Source of the DNA: DATFVA01 sp963832355 | Lineage (GTDB): Bacteria > Bacteroidota > Ignavibacteria > Ignavibacteriales > Ignavibacteriaceae | Length of the DNA: 64,000 bases | Assembly: GCA_963832355.1 (NCBI GenBank) | Contig: CAWHTX010000014.1 | Coordinates: 124,001-188,000 of the forward strand | Direction of reading: 5' to 3' | In this document: in pieces, positions 1-8,562 of the stretch | Layout of the letters: each line of letters starts with the position of its first letter | How positions within the stretch are numbered: position 1 is the stretch's first letter | Notes under the pieces: model-generated | What the model was told of the DNA's origin: nothing | The model's database searches: none | The model's input: only the letters and a program-made list of their open reading frames with translations | Made by a program: the position numbers and the translations under genes

Positions 1-816
1 TTAGTTGGAGATGCAAAACTTGTCGTTCTGATAAACCAGGGTTCAGCCTCTGCGTCAGAGATTGTTGCAGGAGCAATGCAGGATCACGACAGAGGGGTTA
101 TTATCGGTACGAAATCATACGGTAAAGGTTTGGTACAGACGATTACTCCTTTAAGCTATAATTCCTCTCTGAAGATTACTACAGCAAAATATTATACACC
201 CAGCGGCAGATGTATCCAGAAAATTAACTATGCAGAAAATAATAAAGTGATAACAGACGCTGATTCAATACTTGACAGCAAATACCTGACTGATAATAAA
301 CGTCCAGTTTATGGTGCCGGAGGTATTACTCCCGACTCTACAGTTGAATACAATATTGAAGGTGGTGTAACACAGGATCTTCTTGCCAAAGGCATGTTCT
401 TCAGGTTTGCTGATCATTATTATTACAAGCACCCGGATGAAAAATTTAGTTCTCTAAAAGATGAAAAATTATTCGCTGACTTTGAGAATTATTTGAAGAA
501 CGAGAACTTTGAATACAGCTCTGATGCGGAAAAGGCTGTCGATAAGCTTATTGCAGATGCCGATAATAAAAAACTGGAATCTTCTATTCGTTCGGAACTT
601 AATAAACTTAAGGATCAGTTTGGCCAGATAGACGGAAGTGAGTTTAAGATTTACAAAACTGAAATTCTGAAAGAATTGAAATCAGAACTAGCCTCAAGGT
701 ATCTTGGTTCGGAAGGAAGGGTTAAAGAAGCGCTCGATAACGATCCCCAGTTCCAGGCCGCACTTTCAGTTCTGTCGAGTGATAAAAAATACAATAAGCT
801 ATTGAATGTTCATTAA
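1..816 (+). CDS. S41-family carboxy-terminal processing protease, C-terminal part (5' end outside window)
   Basis: This is the downstream part of a periplasmic tail-specific serine protease. The reading frame is open from base 1, so the start, signal peptide and PDZ domain lie upstream of the window. The fragment opens in the S41 catalytic core: the NQGSASASEIVAG segment carries the nucleophilic serine and, about 25 residues later, SYGKGLVQT carries the general-base lysine. The usual S41 segment KITTAKYYTPSGRCIQ follows. After the core comes a roughly 130-residue lysine- and glutamate-rich helical tail with no recognised domain, similar to tails of many Bacteroidota CtpA proteins. These enzymes trim or degrade envelope proteins from their C-terminal ends. 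The family call is firm; the substrate cannot be read from sequence. Confidence 0.92.
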   Translation, partial: LVGDAKLVVLINQGSASASEIVAGAMQDHDRGVIIGTKSYGKGLVQTITPLSYNSSLKITTAKYYTPSGRCIQKINYAENNKVITDADSILDSKYLTDNKRPVYGAGGITPDSTVEYNIEGGVTQDLLAKGMFFRFADHYYYKHPDEKFSSLKDEKLFADFENYLKNENFEYSSDAEKAVDKLIADADNKKLESSIRSELNKLKDQFGQIDGSEFKIYKTEILKELKSELASRYLGSEGRVKEALDNDPQFQAALSVLSSDKKYNKLLNVH

Positions 817-821
817 GAAAT

Positions 822-865
822 ATCATATTTTAATGAATATGATGGTTGGGAGTCCTACCGCTCCC
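822..865 (+). terminator. Two small hairpins behind the S41 protease gene, possible terminator
   Basis: ATCATATT (822-829) pairs perfectly with AATATGAT (836-843), and GGGAG (848-852) pairs with CTCCC (861-865). No clean T run follows, so termination is only a guess; the hairpins may instead stabilise the transcript end. Confidence 0.25.
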
Positions 866-886
866 TATGCACAGATATTTTAATTT

Positions 887-1195
887 ATGGAATTATCAGT
901 TAGAAAAATGAAATCCTTCAGGTTCATCCAGAGGAAAAATCCTGTATTTGAAAAATGCCCTTCGTGTTCAACCGCCGGGACAATCTACAGGTCGCATTCG
1001 AGAAACTGGAGGGAGAAACTGGTGAAGAAGATATCGTTTCTGAAAGTGTACAGGTGTAAGCAGTGTGGATGGAGAGGTTATCGCTCGACCGCAGCCTTGA
1101 CCATTAAGTCAGTTCAAACGCTTCTTATATATATAGGTGCTGCCATTATTATTGCCCTGGTAGTAAGACTTATTTTAAGCCGTATTGCATCCTGA
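887..1195 (+). CDS. Small zinc-ribbon protein with C-terminal membrane anchor
   Basis: I do not recognise a named family. The 102-residue product has two CxxC knuckles, CPSC near residue 24 and CKQCGW near residue 57, about 30 residues apart, which is the layout of a zinc ribbon. It ends in one hydrophobic helix (about residues 78-98, rich in I, L, A, V) with arginine and serine at the very end, so it is probably tail-anchored with the ribbon in the cytoplasm. The ATG at 887 is the first in frame; a second Met at residue 8 is an alternative start. It stands alone between the S41 protease and the dehydrogenase pair, with about 70 bases before it and 176 after. No function can be assigned. Confidence 0.7.
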   Translation: MELSVRKMKSFRFIQRKNPVFEKCPSCSTAGTIYRSHSRNWREKLVKKISFLKVYRCKQCGWRGYRSTAALTIKSVQTLLIYIGAAIIIALVVRLILSRIAS

Positions 1196-1371
1196 AAATC
1201 TCTGATTAACAGCTGGTCAGGCTGCACAATTTATTGATTGGAAGATGCGGTTTAAGGAAGAGCGGGCAGAATTTTTAACATAAAGGTATTGAGGATTGAT
1301 ACGGTACCACGATCCCGGACATGTTATGAAAACCACCGCAGTAAAAATTCTAATCTGAAATCATATAATTC

Positions 1372-2790
1372 ATGAATCTTTCCCTAAAGCAAAAAATCAA
1401 AAGTATAGTCGGGGACAACAACTATACCGATACTCCCGAAGATAAGATCACTTATTCATACGATGCGACGCCGCTGCTGACACAATCCCCGGAAGCGATA
1501 GTTTTCCCGGAAAGCGATGAGCAGATTTCCGATATTATAAAACTGGCAAACAGAGAAGGATTCGCAGTAGTACCAAGAGGATCGGGAACGGGATTGAGCG
1601 GGGGAGCAATTCCTGTTGAAAATTCTGTTGTTGTGGTGATGACAAAATGGAACAGGATCCTGGAGATAGATACTGCCAACCTTACAGCTCTCGTTGAACC
1701 AGGGGTAGTAACCGGAATACTGCAGCAGGAGGTTGAGAGATCGGGACTTTTTTATCCGCCCGACCCCGGAAGTGTTAATGTCTGTACCATTGGAGGGAAT
1801 GTTGCGAATAATGCTGGGGGACTTAGAGGTCTTAAATATGGTGTTACTAAAAATTATGTGCTTGGCGTTGAGATGATCCTGCCGAACGGTGATTTGCTTA
1901 AGACCGGCGGCAAAAATATGAAAGACGTTGCCGGTTATAACCTTAGAGATTTTATTGTAGGTAGTGAAGGTACGCTTGGCATAATAACAAAGATTCTGCT
2001 GAAACTGATTCCGAAACCCACTGATTCAATTACTCTTCTTGCATACTTCGATAAGCTTGACGATGCAGCCCGTGCAGTAGCAGGTATTATTTCAGCACAT
2101 ATAGTACCGTCAATGATGGAATTCCTGGATAAAACAACGATTAATTGTGTGGAAGACTATACTCACATAGGGTTGCCGGTTAACAGCGAGGCAGTGCTGC
2201 TGATTGAGGTTGACGGACGAGGCAGTGCAGTGCAGGAAGACGCTGAATCTATTCAGCGGATACTTAAAAACAATAACTGTTCATATCTGAAGTCTGCCCG
2301 CGATAAAACAGAATCCGAAAGTTTAAAAACAGCACGTCGGACCGCATTTAGTGCTCTCGCCAGGAAAATGCCGACTACAATCCTGGAGGATGCTACAGTA
2401 CCGAGGAGTGAACTGCCTGTTATGATTGAAAAGGTAAAGGAAGCGGCCCGGAAATTTGATGTGGTATTTGGAAATTTCGGGCACGCAGGCGACGGAAATA
2501 TTCATCCCACCTGTCTGACTGACGAAAGAGATAATAAAGAAATCGCTAAAGCACACCGTGCCTTTGAATTTATTTTTAATGAGGCAATTAAATTGGGCGG
2601 AACGATAACAGGAGAACATGGTACCGGCCTTGCAAAAAAACAGTTCCTTGAAAGCGCTGCAGGCATTCCGGGACTTGAAATGATGAAGAAAATTAAAGCA
2701 TCGATTGACGAAAACAATATTCTTAATCCGGGAAAAATTTTCACATTAAAACCGAAGTGTGAAGTATTATTCCCGCCTGAAAAAAAATAA
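1372..2790 (+). CDS. glcD: FAD-linked 2-hydroxy acid dehydrogenase, GlcD-like subunit
   Basis: Flavoprotein subunit of a glycolate/D-lactate-type dehydrogenase that oxidises a 2-hydroxy acid to a 2-oxo acid. Residues about 35-215 form the PCMH-type FAD domain, with the signature RGSGTGLSGGA and then GNVANNAGGLRGLKYG. Residues about 220-460 form the FAD-oxidase C domain, with FGHAGDGNIHP and TGEHGTGLAKK. Its 472 residues match the GlcD family. The next gene encodes the Fe-S partner that takes the electrons, lies in the same reading frame and is separated only by a TAA at 2788-2790. GlcD, D-lactate dehydrogenase and related enzymes share this fold, so the exact substrate is open. Confidence 0.92.
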   Translation: MNLSLKQKIKSIVGDNNYTDTPEDKITYSYDATPLLTQSPEAIVFPESDEQISDIIKLANREGFAVVPRGSGTGLSGGAIPVENSVVVVMTKWNRILEIDTANLTALVEPGVVTGILQQEVERSGLFYPPDPGSVNVCTIGGNVANNAGGLRGLKYGVTKNYVLGVEMILPNGDLLKTGGKNMKDVAGYNLRDFIVGSEGTLGIITKILLKLIPKPTDSITLLAYFDKLDDAARAVAGIISAHIVPSMMEFLDKTTINCVEDYTHIGLPVNSEAVLLIEVDGRGSAVQEDAESIQRILKNNNCSYLKSARDKTESESLKTARRTAFSALARKMPTTILEDATVPRSELPVMIEKVKEAARKFDVVFGNFGHAGDGNIHPTCLTDERDNKEIAKAHRAFEFIFNEAIKLGGTITGEHGTGLAKKQFLESAAGIPGLEMMKKIKASIDENNILNPGKIFTLKPKCEVLFPPEKK

Positions 2791-2856
2791 CCTGATAAAA
2801 TTACTCCGGACGTAACTAAAATTAACTCACTAATTGAAATAAAGGATTTTACAGAT

Positions 2857-4191
2857 ATTTATACGCAGTGTATCCACTGCGGAATGTGTCTGAGCTCCTG
2901 CCCCACATATAGTCTTACCGGAAAAGAAACATCTTCCCCCAGAGGCAGAATAAGACTGATAAAATCTGTTGCGGAAGGTTTGCTTCCGATAACGGATGCA
3001 TTTGCTTATGAAATGAATTTCTGTCTCGACTGCCAGGCGTGCGAGACTGCATGTCCTGCAGGAGTTAAGTATGGAAAAATGGTAGAGGCTGCCAGAGTGG
3101 AGGTTGATAATCTTGGGTATTCATCCCCGGTTAAATCGTTCTTTCTTAAAAAAATCCTTCCTTTCAGGTACAGACTGCGATTTGCAGCACGGCTGCTAAG
3201 AATGTACCAGCGCTCAGGAATTCAGAAACTCGTTCGTTCAACCGGAATACTCAACAAACTTTTTTCCCGTTTAGCTGAAATTGAACAGTTCTCTCCTGAA
3301 ATTCCCTTACAGTTCAGTGATTCATTTATCAGGGAGTTTAATCCTCCTGCTATGAATACACAACTTTCAAAGGGTTCGTTCTCCGATAAGATAAACGGCG
3401 GGAGTGGGCTGCGCGGATCGGACTCTATGACTTCTGAAAAGAACCGCTCCGAAGAAAATGTGTTCCGATACCGGCTGGCATTTTCCATCGGCTGCCTTAT
3501 GGACGTACTCCTTCCCGATGTCAATAAAGACACTATTGAACTGCTGACTAAACTGGGAGCACTTGTTATTTCTCCTCTTGAACAAACATGCTGCGGATCG
3601 CTTAATGCTCATAACGGAGATATGAAAACAGCAAAAGAACTGGCCAGGAAAAACATCAGGGCTTTCAGCAAACATGAATATCAGTACCTTATTTCAAACT
3701 CAGCAGGATGCGGTGCTTTTATGAAGGAATACGGAGAACTGCTTAAGGATGATCCTGAATTTGCCGGTCCGGCACAGGAGTTTTCATTAAAAGTTAAAGA
3801 CCTTACAGAATTTTTATCTGAGATTGACCTGCCTTTATTAAAGAGTGATGATTTTAGGAATATAACATACCACGATGCCTGTCATCTTGTCCATTCACAG
3901 AAAATCTTTAATGAACCGAGAGTTCTGTTGGGCAAGGTTCAGGGATTGAAGATAACACCTCTTGAAGAATCAACAAAATGCTGCGGCAGTGCTGGAATTT
4001 ATAACCTGGTACATACGGATACATCCCTTAAACTGCTTGAGGCCAAAATGAAAAATATAAATGATACAAAAGCGGAGGTTGTTTTAACCGGAAATCCTGG
4101 ATGTATGCTTCAGATTAAGTTTGGTGTTAAAAAGTTCAATACTAATGTAAGGGTGGAACACCCGGCCACATTTGTTAACAGACTCCTTTAG
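2857..4191 (+). CDS. glcF: Fe-S subunit of glycolate/lactate-type dehydrogenase (GlcF-like), non-standard start
   Basis: Electron-transfer partner of the preceding flavoprotein. It has two ferredoxin-type clusters near the N-terminus (CIHCGMCLSSCP and CLDCQACETACPAG), then two CCG domains with EQTCCGSLNAHNG, SAGCG, HDACH, TKCCGSAG and NPGC. The first ATG (2884) lies inside the first cluster motif and would delete two of its cysteines, so it cannot be the true start. The frame is open back to the TAA at 2788-2790, yet no ATG, GTG, TTG or CTG occurs there. I place the start at ATT 2857, which has AAGGA at 2842-2846 ten bases before it; ATT or ATA codons further upstream, or read-through from the dehydrogenase gene, remain possible. 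The coding assignment is firm and the start is not. Confidence 0.85.
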   Translation: MYTQCIHCGMCLSSCPTYSLTGKETSSPRGRIRLIKSVAEGLLPITDAFAYEMNFCLDCQACETACPAGVKYGKMVEAARVEVDNLGYSSPVKSFFLKKILPFRYRLRFAARLLRMYQRSGIQKLVRSTGILNKLFSRLAEIEQFSPEIPLQFSDSFIREFNPPAMNTQLSKGSFSDKINGGSGLRGSDSMTSEKNRSEENVFRYRLAFSIGCLMDVLLPDVNKDTIELLTKLGALVISPLEQTCCGSLNAHNGDMKTAKELARKNIRAFSKHEYQYLISNSAGCGAFMKEYGELLKDDPEFAGPAQEFSLKVKDLTEFLSEIDLPLLKSDDFRNITYHDACHLVHSQKIFNEPRVLLGKVQGLKITPLEESTKCCGSAGIYNLVHTDTSLKLLEAKMKNINDTKAEVVLTGNPGCMLQIKFGVKKFNTNVRVEHPATFVNRLL

Positions 4192-4716
4192 TATGGTAAA
4201 ATTTGTATCTGTTTCCGGGCCTTACTTTAACTCCAATTAGAATGCAGTCGCAGGTATAAAAAGACCTGCCTGAATTTCAGTAAGAAATTGTCATTTAGTA
4301 CTTCTTTTCGCATCTGAAGCCCGGGAGTACCTCAGGTATAAATTTGTTGAAATACTCAACATAAATAGATCGTTTCTACTCCAATAATCAATAATAATTA
4401 TACCCGTGGGTCAATTATAATAGCTTTGATTAGTACATCCTGATTAACTTTTTATAAAGAGCAAATAATAGTGATTAAAAGTAGAATTATAGCCGTAAAC
4501 TTTTTTGCATTATATGCATAATTTTTTAAGTTTGGCAATTAACTAATTTTCACTTTGTTAAAGTTATACTATCTCCGGGCGCAATCTATTGGTTTGTGCT
4601 TGGAACTATTATTTACCTTTAGATTAATTATACAGACGAGATTTATATCAGGTACAGATAAACTGTAACAGGGTTTTTATTGTTCAAAAATCAACCTGCA
4701 ATCTCAGGAATAACTA
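4192..4716. other. Long spacer before the respiratory operon, with small palindromes
   Basis: No gene seen in these 525 bases on either strand. They hold several small symmetric elements: GCAGGT/ACCTGC (4250-4255 and 4264-4269), the 10-bp palindrome ACCCGTGGGT (4402-4411), and TGCAT-TAT-ATGCA just after 4505. A weak promoter candidate is TTTG (4593-4596) with TACCTTTA (4614-4621), one mismatch from the Bacteroidota TAnnTTTG element but with a short 17-base spacer. The spacer probably carries the promoter and operators of the complex III / oxidase operon that starts at 4717. Confidence 0.4.
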
Positions 4717-5286
4717 ATGAAAAAATCTTTACTTGATTACACCCTTCGGATCCGTGTTCCGGTTACGATCTTTGTCATCATTGCCTCTTTTACAATTACC
4801 TACTTCGCAGGTAAAGCTGAACGTGATGGAGTTGGATACCAGCCGACTCAGCCGATTAACTTTTCACACAATCTTCATGCAGGTCAGATGAAAATCGACT
4901 GCCAGTACTGCCATACAGGCGTTGAGAAATCGAGGCATGCAATGGTACCACCGGTTAATACTTGTATGAACTGTCATAAGATTGCCCGTAAAGACAGACC
5001 TGAAATACAAAAACTGACTGCATATTACAACGATGGAAAAGCGCTTCCCTGGAAAAGAATTCATAAGACACCAGATTTCACTTACTTTAATCACAGTGTT
5101 CATGTTAATAAAGGAATAGACTGTGTGAATTGTCATGGCGAAGTGAAGAATATGGACAAGGTTCTCCAGGTAAGTTCTTTCACTATGTCCGCGTGCCTTG
5201 ATTGTCATAGAAATGCACACGAACGTCTTCCCGACGTTAAGGGTATAGCTAAAGGTCCCGATAACTGCTGGGCATGTCACCGTTAA
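4717..5286 (+). CDS. actA: Alternative complex III subunit ActA, pentahaem cytochrome c
   Basis: Membrane-anchored multihaem cytochrome of alternative complex III, the menaquinol:cytochrome c oxidoreductase that replaces bc1 in many Bacteroidota. The 189-residue product has one N-terminal membrane helix (about residues 13-32) and exactly five CxxCH haem sites: CQYCH, CMNCH, CVNCH, CLDCH and CWACH. Five haems, the anchor and the position directly in front of ActB match the ActA family. The haem domain would lie in the periplasm and pass electrons from the ActB side towards the monohaem domains. It is the first gene of an operon running to about 19.6 kb. The ATG at 4717 follows AGGAATAACTA. Confidence 0.94.
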   Translation: MKKSLLDYTLRIRVPVTIFVIIASFTITYFAGKAERDGVGYQPTQPINFSHNLHAGQMKIDCQYCHTGVEKSRHAMVPPVNTCMNCHKIARKDRPEIQKLTAYYNDGKALPWKRIHKTPDFTYFNHSVHVNKGIDCVNCHGEVKNMDKVLQVSSFTMSACLDCHRNAHERLPDVKGIAKGPDNCWACHR

Positions 5287-5297
5287 CAGGAGATTAA

Positions 5298-5498
5298 ATG
5301 GAAACCCAAAAATCAAAACACAAAAGTATAAATCGTAAAAAGTTTTTCTTTTCCATTGGCACGGGAATATTCGGCTACTTAGTAATTAAGTCTGTTCCAT
5401 TTTCTTTTTTAAGAAAGAAGGAGAATGATAAAGAAGTAGTGATAGCAATAAATCCCGATGCTATACGCAGAACAAAAATAGGTGAGAAGAATGTCTGA
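5298..5498 (+). CDS. Small single-helix protein between ActA and ActB
   Basis: A 66-residue product not recognised as a named ActA-F subunit. It has a very basic N-terminus (KSKHKSINRKK), one hydrophobic stretch (about residues 16-34) and a short tail ending VVIAINPDAIRRTKIG. The ATG follows AGGAG at 5288-5292 with a short spacer, and the TGA overlaps the start of actB (ATG 5491), so translation is probably coupled. The basic start and weakly hydrophobic helix could be an inner-membrane anchor or an uncleaved signal. Its place inside the complex III operon suggests an accessory subunit or assembly factor; this is inference from position only. Confidence 0.7.
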   Translation: METQKSKHKSINRKKFFFSIGTGIFGYLVIKSVPFSFLRKKENDKEVVIAINPDAIRRTKIGEKNV

Positions 5499-8400
5499 AA
5501 ATCGAGACAACATGAAAAACAATAATTCAAAAGATACTCCTGATATTAATTACTGGCAAAGCCTTGAAGAGTTATACAGAGACCCGAAGGTATCGGAAGC
5601 CAGTCACCATGAGTTTAAGGAAGGTGTTACGGATAATTTTAATCCTCTAAATCTTCCGGGTTTATCCAGGAGAAAGTTCCTTGCGCTTGTAGGTGCTTCT
5701 GCTGCTCTTGCCGGTGCAGGCTGTTCTGACTACCGTGATAAAGGAGATATCATTCCTTATATAAAGAAGCCTGAAGAAATAACCCTGGGTAAGGCAAACT
5801 ATTATGCTTCAACCTGTACTGCCTGTGCAAATGCCTGCGGTATCTTAATCAAGACGCGTGAAGGAAGGCCGATAAAGGCTGACGGTAACCCCGATCATCC
5901 TGTAAGTAAAGGTAAGCTTTGTGCAAAAGGTCATGCAAATATACTGAACCTGTATGACCCGGAAAGACTGCAGGGTCCCAGGAAGAGAAACGGTGCCACA
6001 ATCGATAAAATTTCCTGGCTGAATGCCGATAACGAAATTTCCGATAAGCTCACAAAAACCGACAGCAAAGAAATTGCTGTAATTACGAAAACAATTAATT
6101 CACCTACGGGCAGGAAGGTACTTGATGACTTTAAAACTAAGTACCCGTCGGCAAAAGTCTATTCGTATGAACTCTTTAACAATGCTGCAAAGAATGCTGC
6201 CTGGCAGAAAAGTTATGGAAGTGGGTCATTTCCATTGATAAAATGGAATAAGGCAAAAATCATCGTCGCACTGGAATCTGATTTTCTCGGAACTGAAGGA
6301 AACACAGTAGAAAATGCAAGATTATTTGCTGAGGGAAAGGATGTATCGGATCTTAAGAATTTTAACAGACTATATGTTGCTGAAGGGAATATGTCATTAA
6401 CGGGAAGCAACGCTGATTACAGAATGCGTATTAATCCTGTTAACCAGTATGAACTTGTAGAACTGCTGATTAGTGAGCTCGGAGGTGGTGGAAAGGGACT
6501 TGCACCTGAAGCTTTTGCAGAAAAACACAACCTGCCTTTGAAGTCCATTAAACATATGATTTCAGACCTTAATAAGTACCGGGGCAGTTCAATTGTATAT
6601 GCCGGTTATAACCTTCCCGAAGAAGTTCACATAGCAGTAAATCATTTAAATCATTTGCTTGGTAATGATGCGATGTATCGTACTGATCAGTCCGAGTCTT
6701 TGGTCCTTCCTTTGTCTTCAAAAGATGAATGGAGTTCACTGATTGCTAAAATGAAGAATGGTAACGTGGTTGCAGTTATTCATTACGACAGTAATCCTGT
6801 TTATCATCTTCCAAATGACCTTGGTTATAAAAATGCACTAGATAAAGTGCCTCTCATTGTAAGTATGACCGAAAGTGAAAACGAATCCTCAGAACCGGCA
6901 GATTACGTTCTTCCTATCAATCACACTTATGAATCATGGGGTGATGCAAAAACAAGAACAGGAATTATGTCTCTTCAACAGCCGGTTATATGGCCGATTT
7001 TTGATACCAGGCAGAAAGAGGCTGTTCTTCTTAACTGGATAAACGGAGAGCCTGAGCAATTCGATTTCAAAGTCTACCACAAATACCTGATGAAGAACTG
7101 GAAGGATACTATTTACGCTTCCTTAAAGCCTGCAATGGATTTTAACCGGTTTTGGTTAGGTGCTCTTCAGGATGGAGTTATGCTTACCGGTGAAGGTACA
7201 GAATCAAAAGGAACTTTTAATGCTTCAGCTTTTCAGTCGGTCGGAAATAAATCTGAAGCATCGGATGGGTATACCATTTTACTCAGAGAAAGCTATGCAA
7301 CCGGCGACGGTACTTTTGCCAACAACGGGTGGATGCAGGAACTTCCTCACCCGGTTTCTAAGATAACCTGGGATAATTATGCCGCAGTATCGAACACTAC
7401 AGCAAAAGAGCTTGGCGTTAATTCTGATGATCTAGTTGATATTGAACTTGACGGTCGTAAGCTTCGGATGCCGGTATTTATTCAGCCCGGCTCAGCAGAT
7501 AAAACACTAACGATAGAACTTGGTTACGGAAGATCAAAAGTTGGAATTGTTGGTACCGGTGTAGGATTCAATGCAAATGTGCTTTTATCAAAGGACGGAG
7601 GGATTTCTCCCTGGATATACACAGATGCGGCTGTTAAAAAAGCAGGAGGGACTTATAAACTTGTAACGGCACAGGAACATCACGCATTTGATAAAGATCT
7701 GACACGGGATGCTGTCGAGAAAAGACACATTGTTCGTGAAGGAACGGTTGAAGAATATAAAAAGAACCCCGGGTTTATTCGTGAAGAAACTGAAGAGGAG
7801 AATAAGAGTCTCTATCCGAACTATGAATACACCGGAGTTAAATGGGGAATGGCAATTGATCTGAACAAATGTCTTGGCTGCGGAGAGTGCGTAGTAGCCT
7901 GTCATTCCGAGAACAATGTGCCGATAGTAGGAAAAGATCAGGTAGATAAAGGCAGGGAAATGCACTGGCTTAGAATCGACCGGTATTATTCGGGTTCGAT
8001 TGATGAACCGAAAGTAAGTGCGCAGCCTATGCTGTGTCAGCAATGCGACCATGCCCCCTGCGAGAATGTGTGTCCTGTAGTTGCTACGACCCATAGTCCC
8101 GATGGTCTAAACCAGATGGTTTACAACAGATGTGTCGGTACCAGGTACTGTTCGAACAACTGTCCCTATAAAGTCAGAAGATTCAACTTCTTCAATTTCA
8201 GAGATCATTTCAGAGATTCTTACCAGGAGAATAATCTCTTTAATCTTATTTATAATCCCGAAGTAACAATAAGATCACGTGGTGTAATGGAGAAGTGTAC
8301 ATTCTGCATACAGCGGATAATGGAAGCAAGAGCTGACGCGATAAGAGAGAAGAGAGATTTGAAAGGTTCGGATGTAAAAACAGCCTGCCAGGAAGCCTGC

Positions 8401-8562
8401 AGCACAAGTGCAATAAAATTCGGCGATATAAATGATAAAGAATCTGATTTCCACAAATACAGAAATCATGAATTAGGATATTATGTACTCGACTTTGTAA
8501 ATACACATCCAAATGTTACCTACATTGCCAAATTACGAAATACTCATTCGGAGGAAGTTTAA
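5491..8562 (+). CDS. actB: Alternative complex III subunit ActB, molybdopterin-like plus Fe-S protein
   Basis: Large periplasmic Fe-S subunit of alternative complex III, 1023 residues from ATG 5491. A Tat-type motif SRRKFLAL followed by a lipobox-like AGAGC lies unusually far in (Arg pair about 60-61, Cys 78), which is typical of ActB. Residues about 100-720 resemble the molybdopterin oxidoreductase fold, including the cluster motif CTACANACG and GKLCAKG; in this family no molybdenum cofactor is bound. Residues about 785-1000 form the ferredoxin-like domain with CLGCGECVVACH, CQQCDHAPCENVCP, CSNNCP and CTFC...CQEAC. ATG 5491 is preferred over GTG 5482 because GGTGAGAAG precedes it and it overlaps the stop of the small upstream gene. 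Confidence 0.95.
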   Translation: MSENRDNMKNNNSKDTPDINYWQSLEELYRDPKVSEASHHEFKEGVTDNFNPLNLPGLSRRKFLALVGASAALAGAGCSDYRDKGDIIPYIKKPEEITLGKANYYASTCTACANACGILIKTREGRPIKADGNPDHPVSKGKLCAKGHANILNLYDPERLQGPRKRNGATIDKISWLNADNEISDKLTKTDSKEIAVITKTINSPTGRKVLDDFKTKYPSAKVYSYELFNNAAKNAAWQKSYGSGSFPLIKWNKAKIIVALESDFLGTEGNTVENARLFAEGKDVSDLKNFNRLYVAEGNMSLTGSNADYRMRINPVNQYELVELLISELGGGGKGLAPEAFAEKHNLPLKSIKHMISDLNKYRGSSIVYAGYNLPEEVHIAVNHLNHLLGNDAMYRTDQSESLVLPLSSKDEWSSLIAKMKNGNVVAVIHYDSNPVYHLPNDLGYKNALDKVPLIVSMTESENESSEPADYVLPINHTYESWGDAKTRTGIMSLQQPVIWPIFDTRQKEAVLLNWINGEPEQFDFKVYHKYLMKNWKDTIYASLKPAMDFNRFWLGALQDGVMLTGEGTESKGTFNASAFQSVGNKSEASDGYTILLRESYATGDGTFANNGWMQELPHPVSKITWDNYAAVSNTTAKELGVNSDDLVDIELDGRKLRMPVFIQPGSADKTLTIELGYGRSKVGIVGTGVGFNANVLLSKDGGISPWIYTDAAVKKAGGTYKLVTAQEHHAFDKDLTRDAVEKRHIVREGTVEEYKKNPGFIREETEEENKSLYPNYEYTGVKWGMAIDLNKCLGCGECVVACHSENNVPIVGKDQVDKGREMHWLRIDRYYSGSIDEPKVSAQPMLCQQCDHAPCENVCPVVATTHSPDGLNQMVYNRCVGTRYCSNNCPYKVRRFNFFNFRDHFRDSYQENNLFNLIYNPEVTIRSRGVMEKCTFCIQRIMEARADAIREKRDLKGSDVKTACQEACSTSAIKFGDINDKESDFHKYRNHELGYYVLDFVNTHPNVTYIAKLRNTHSEEV

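Noticed and set aside
2781..2790. Slippery A run before the dehydrogenase stop as a programmed frameshift site
   Set aside because: The -1 frame stops at 2793-2795 and the +1 frame reaches TAA at 2813-2815, so neither leads into the Fe-S subunit; the fused reading is in the zero frame.
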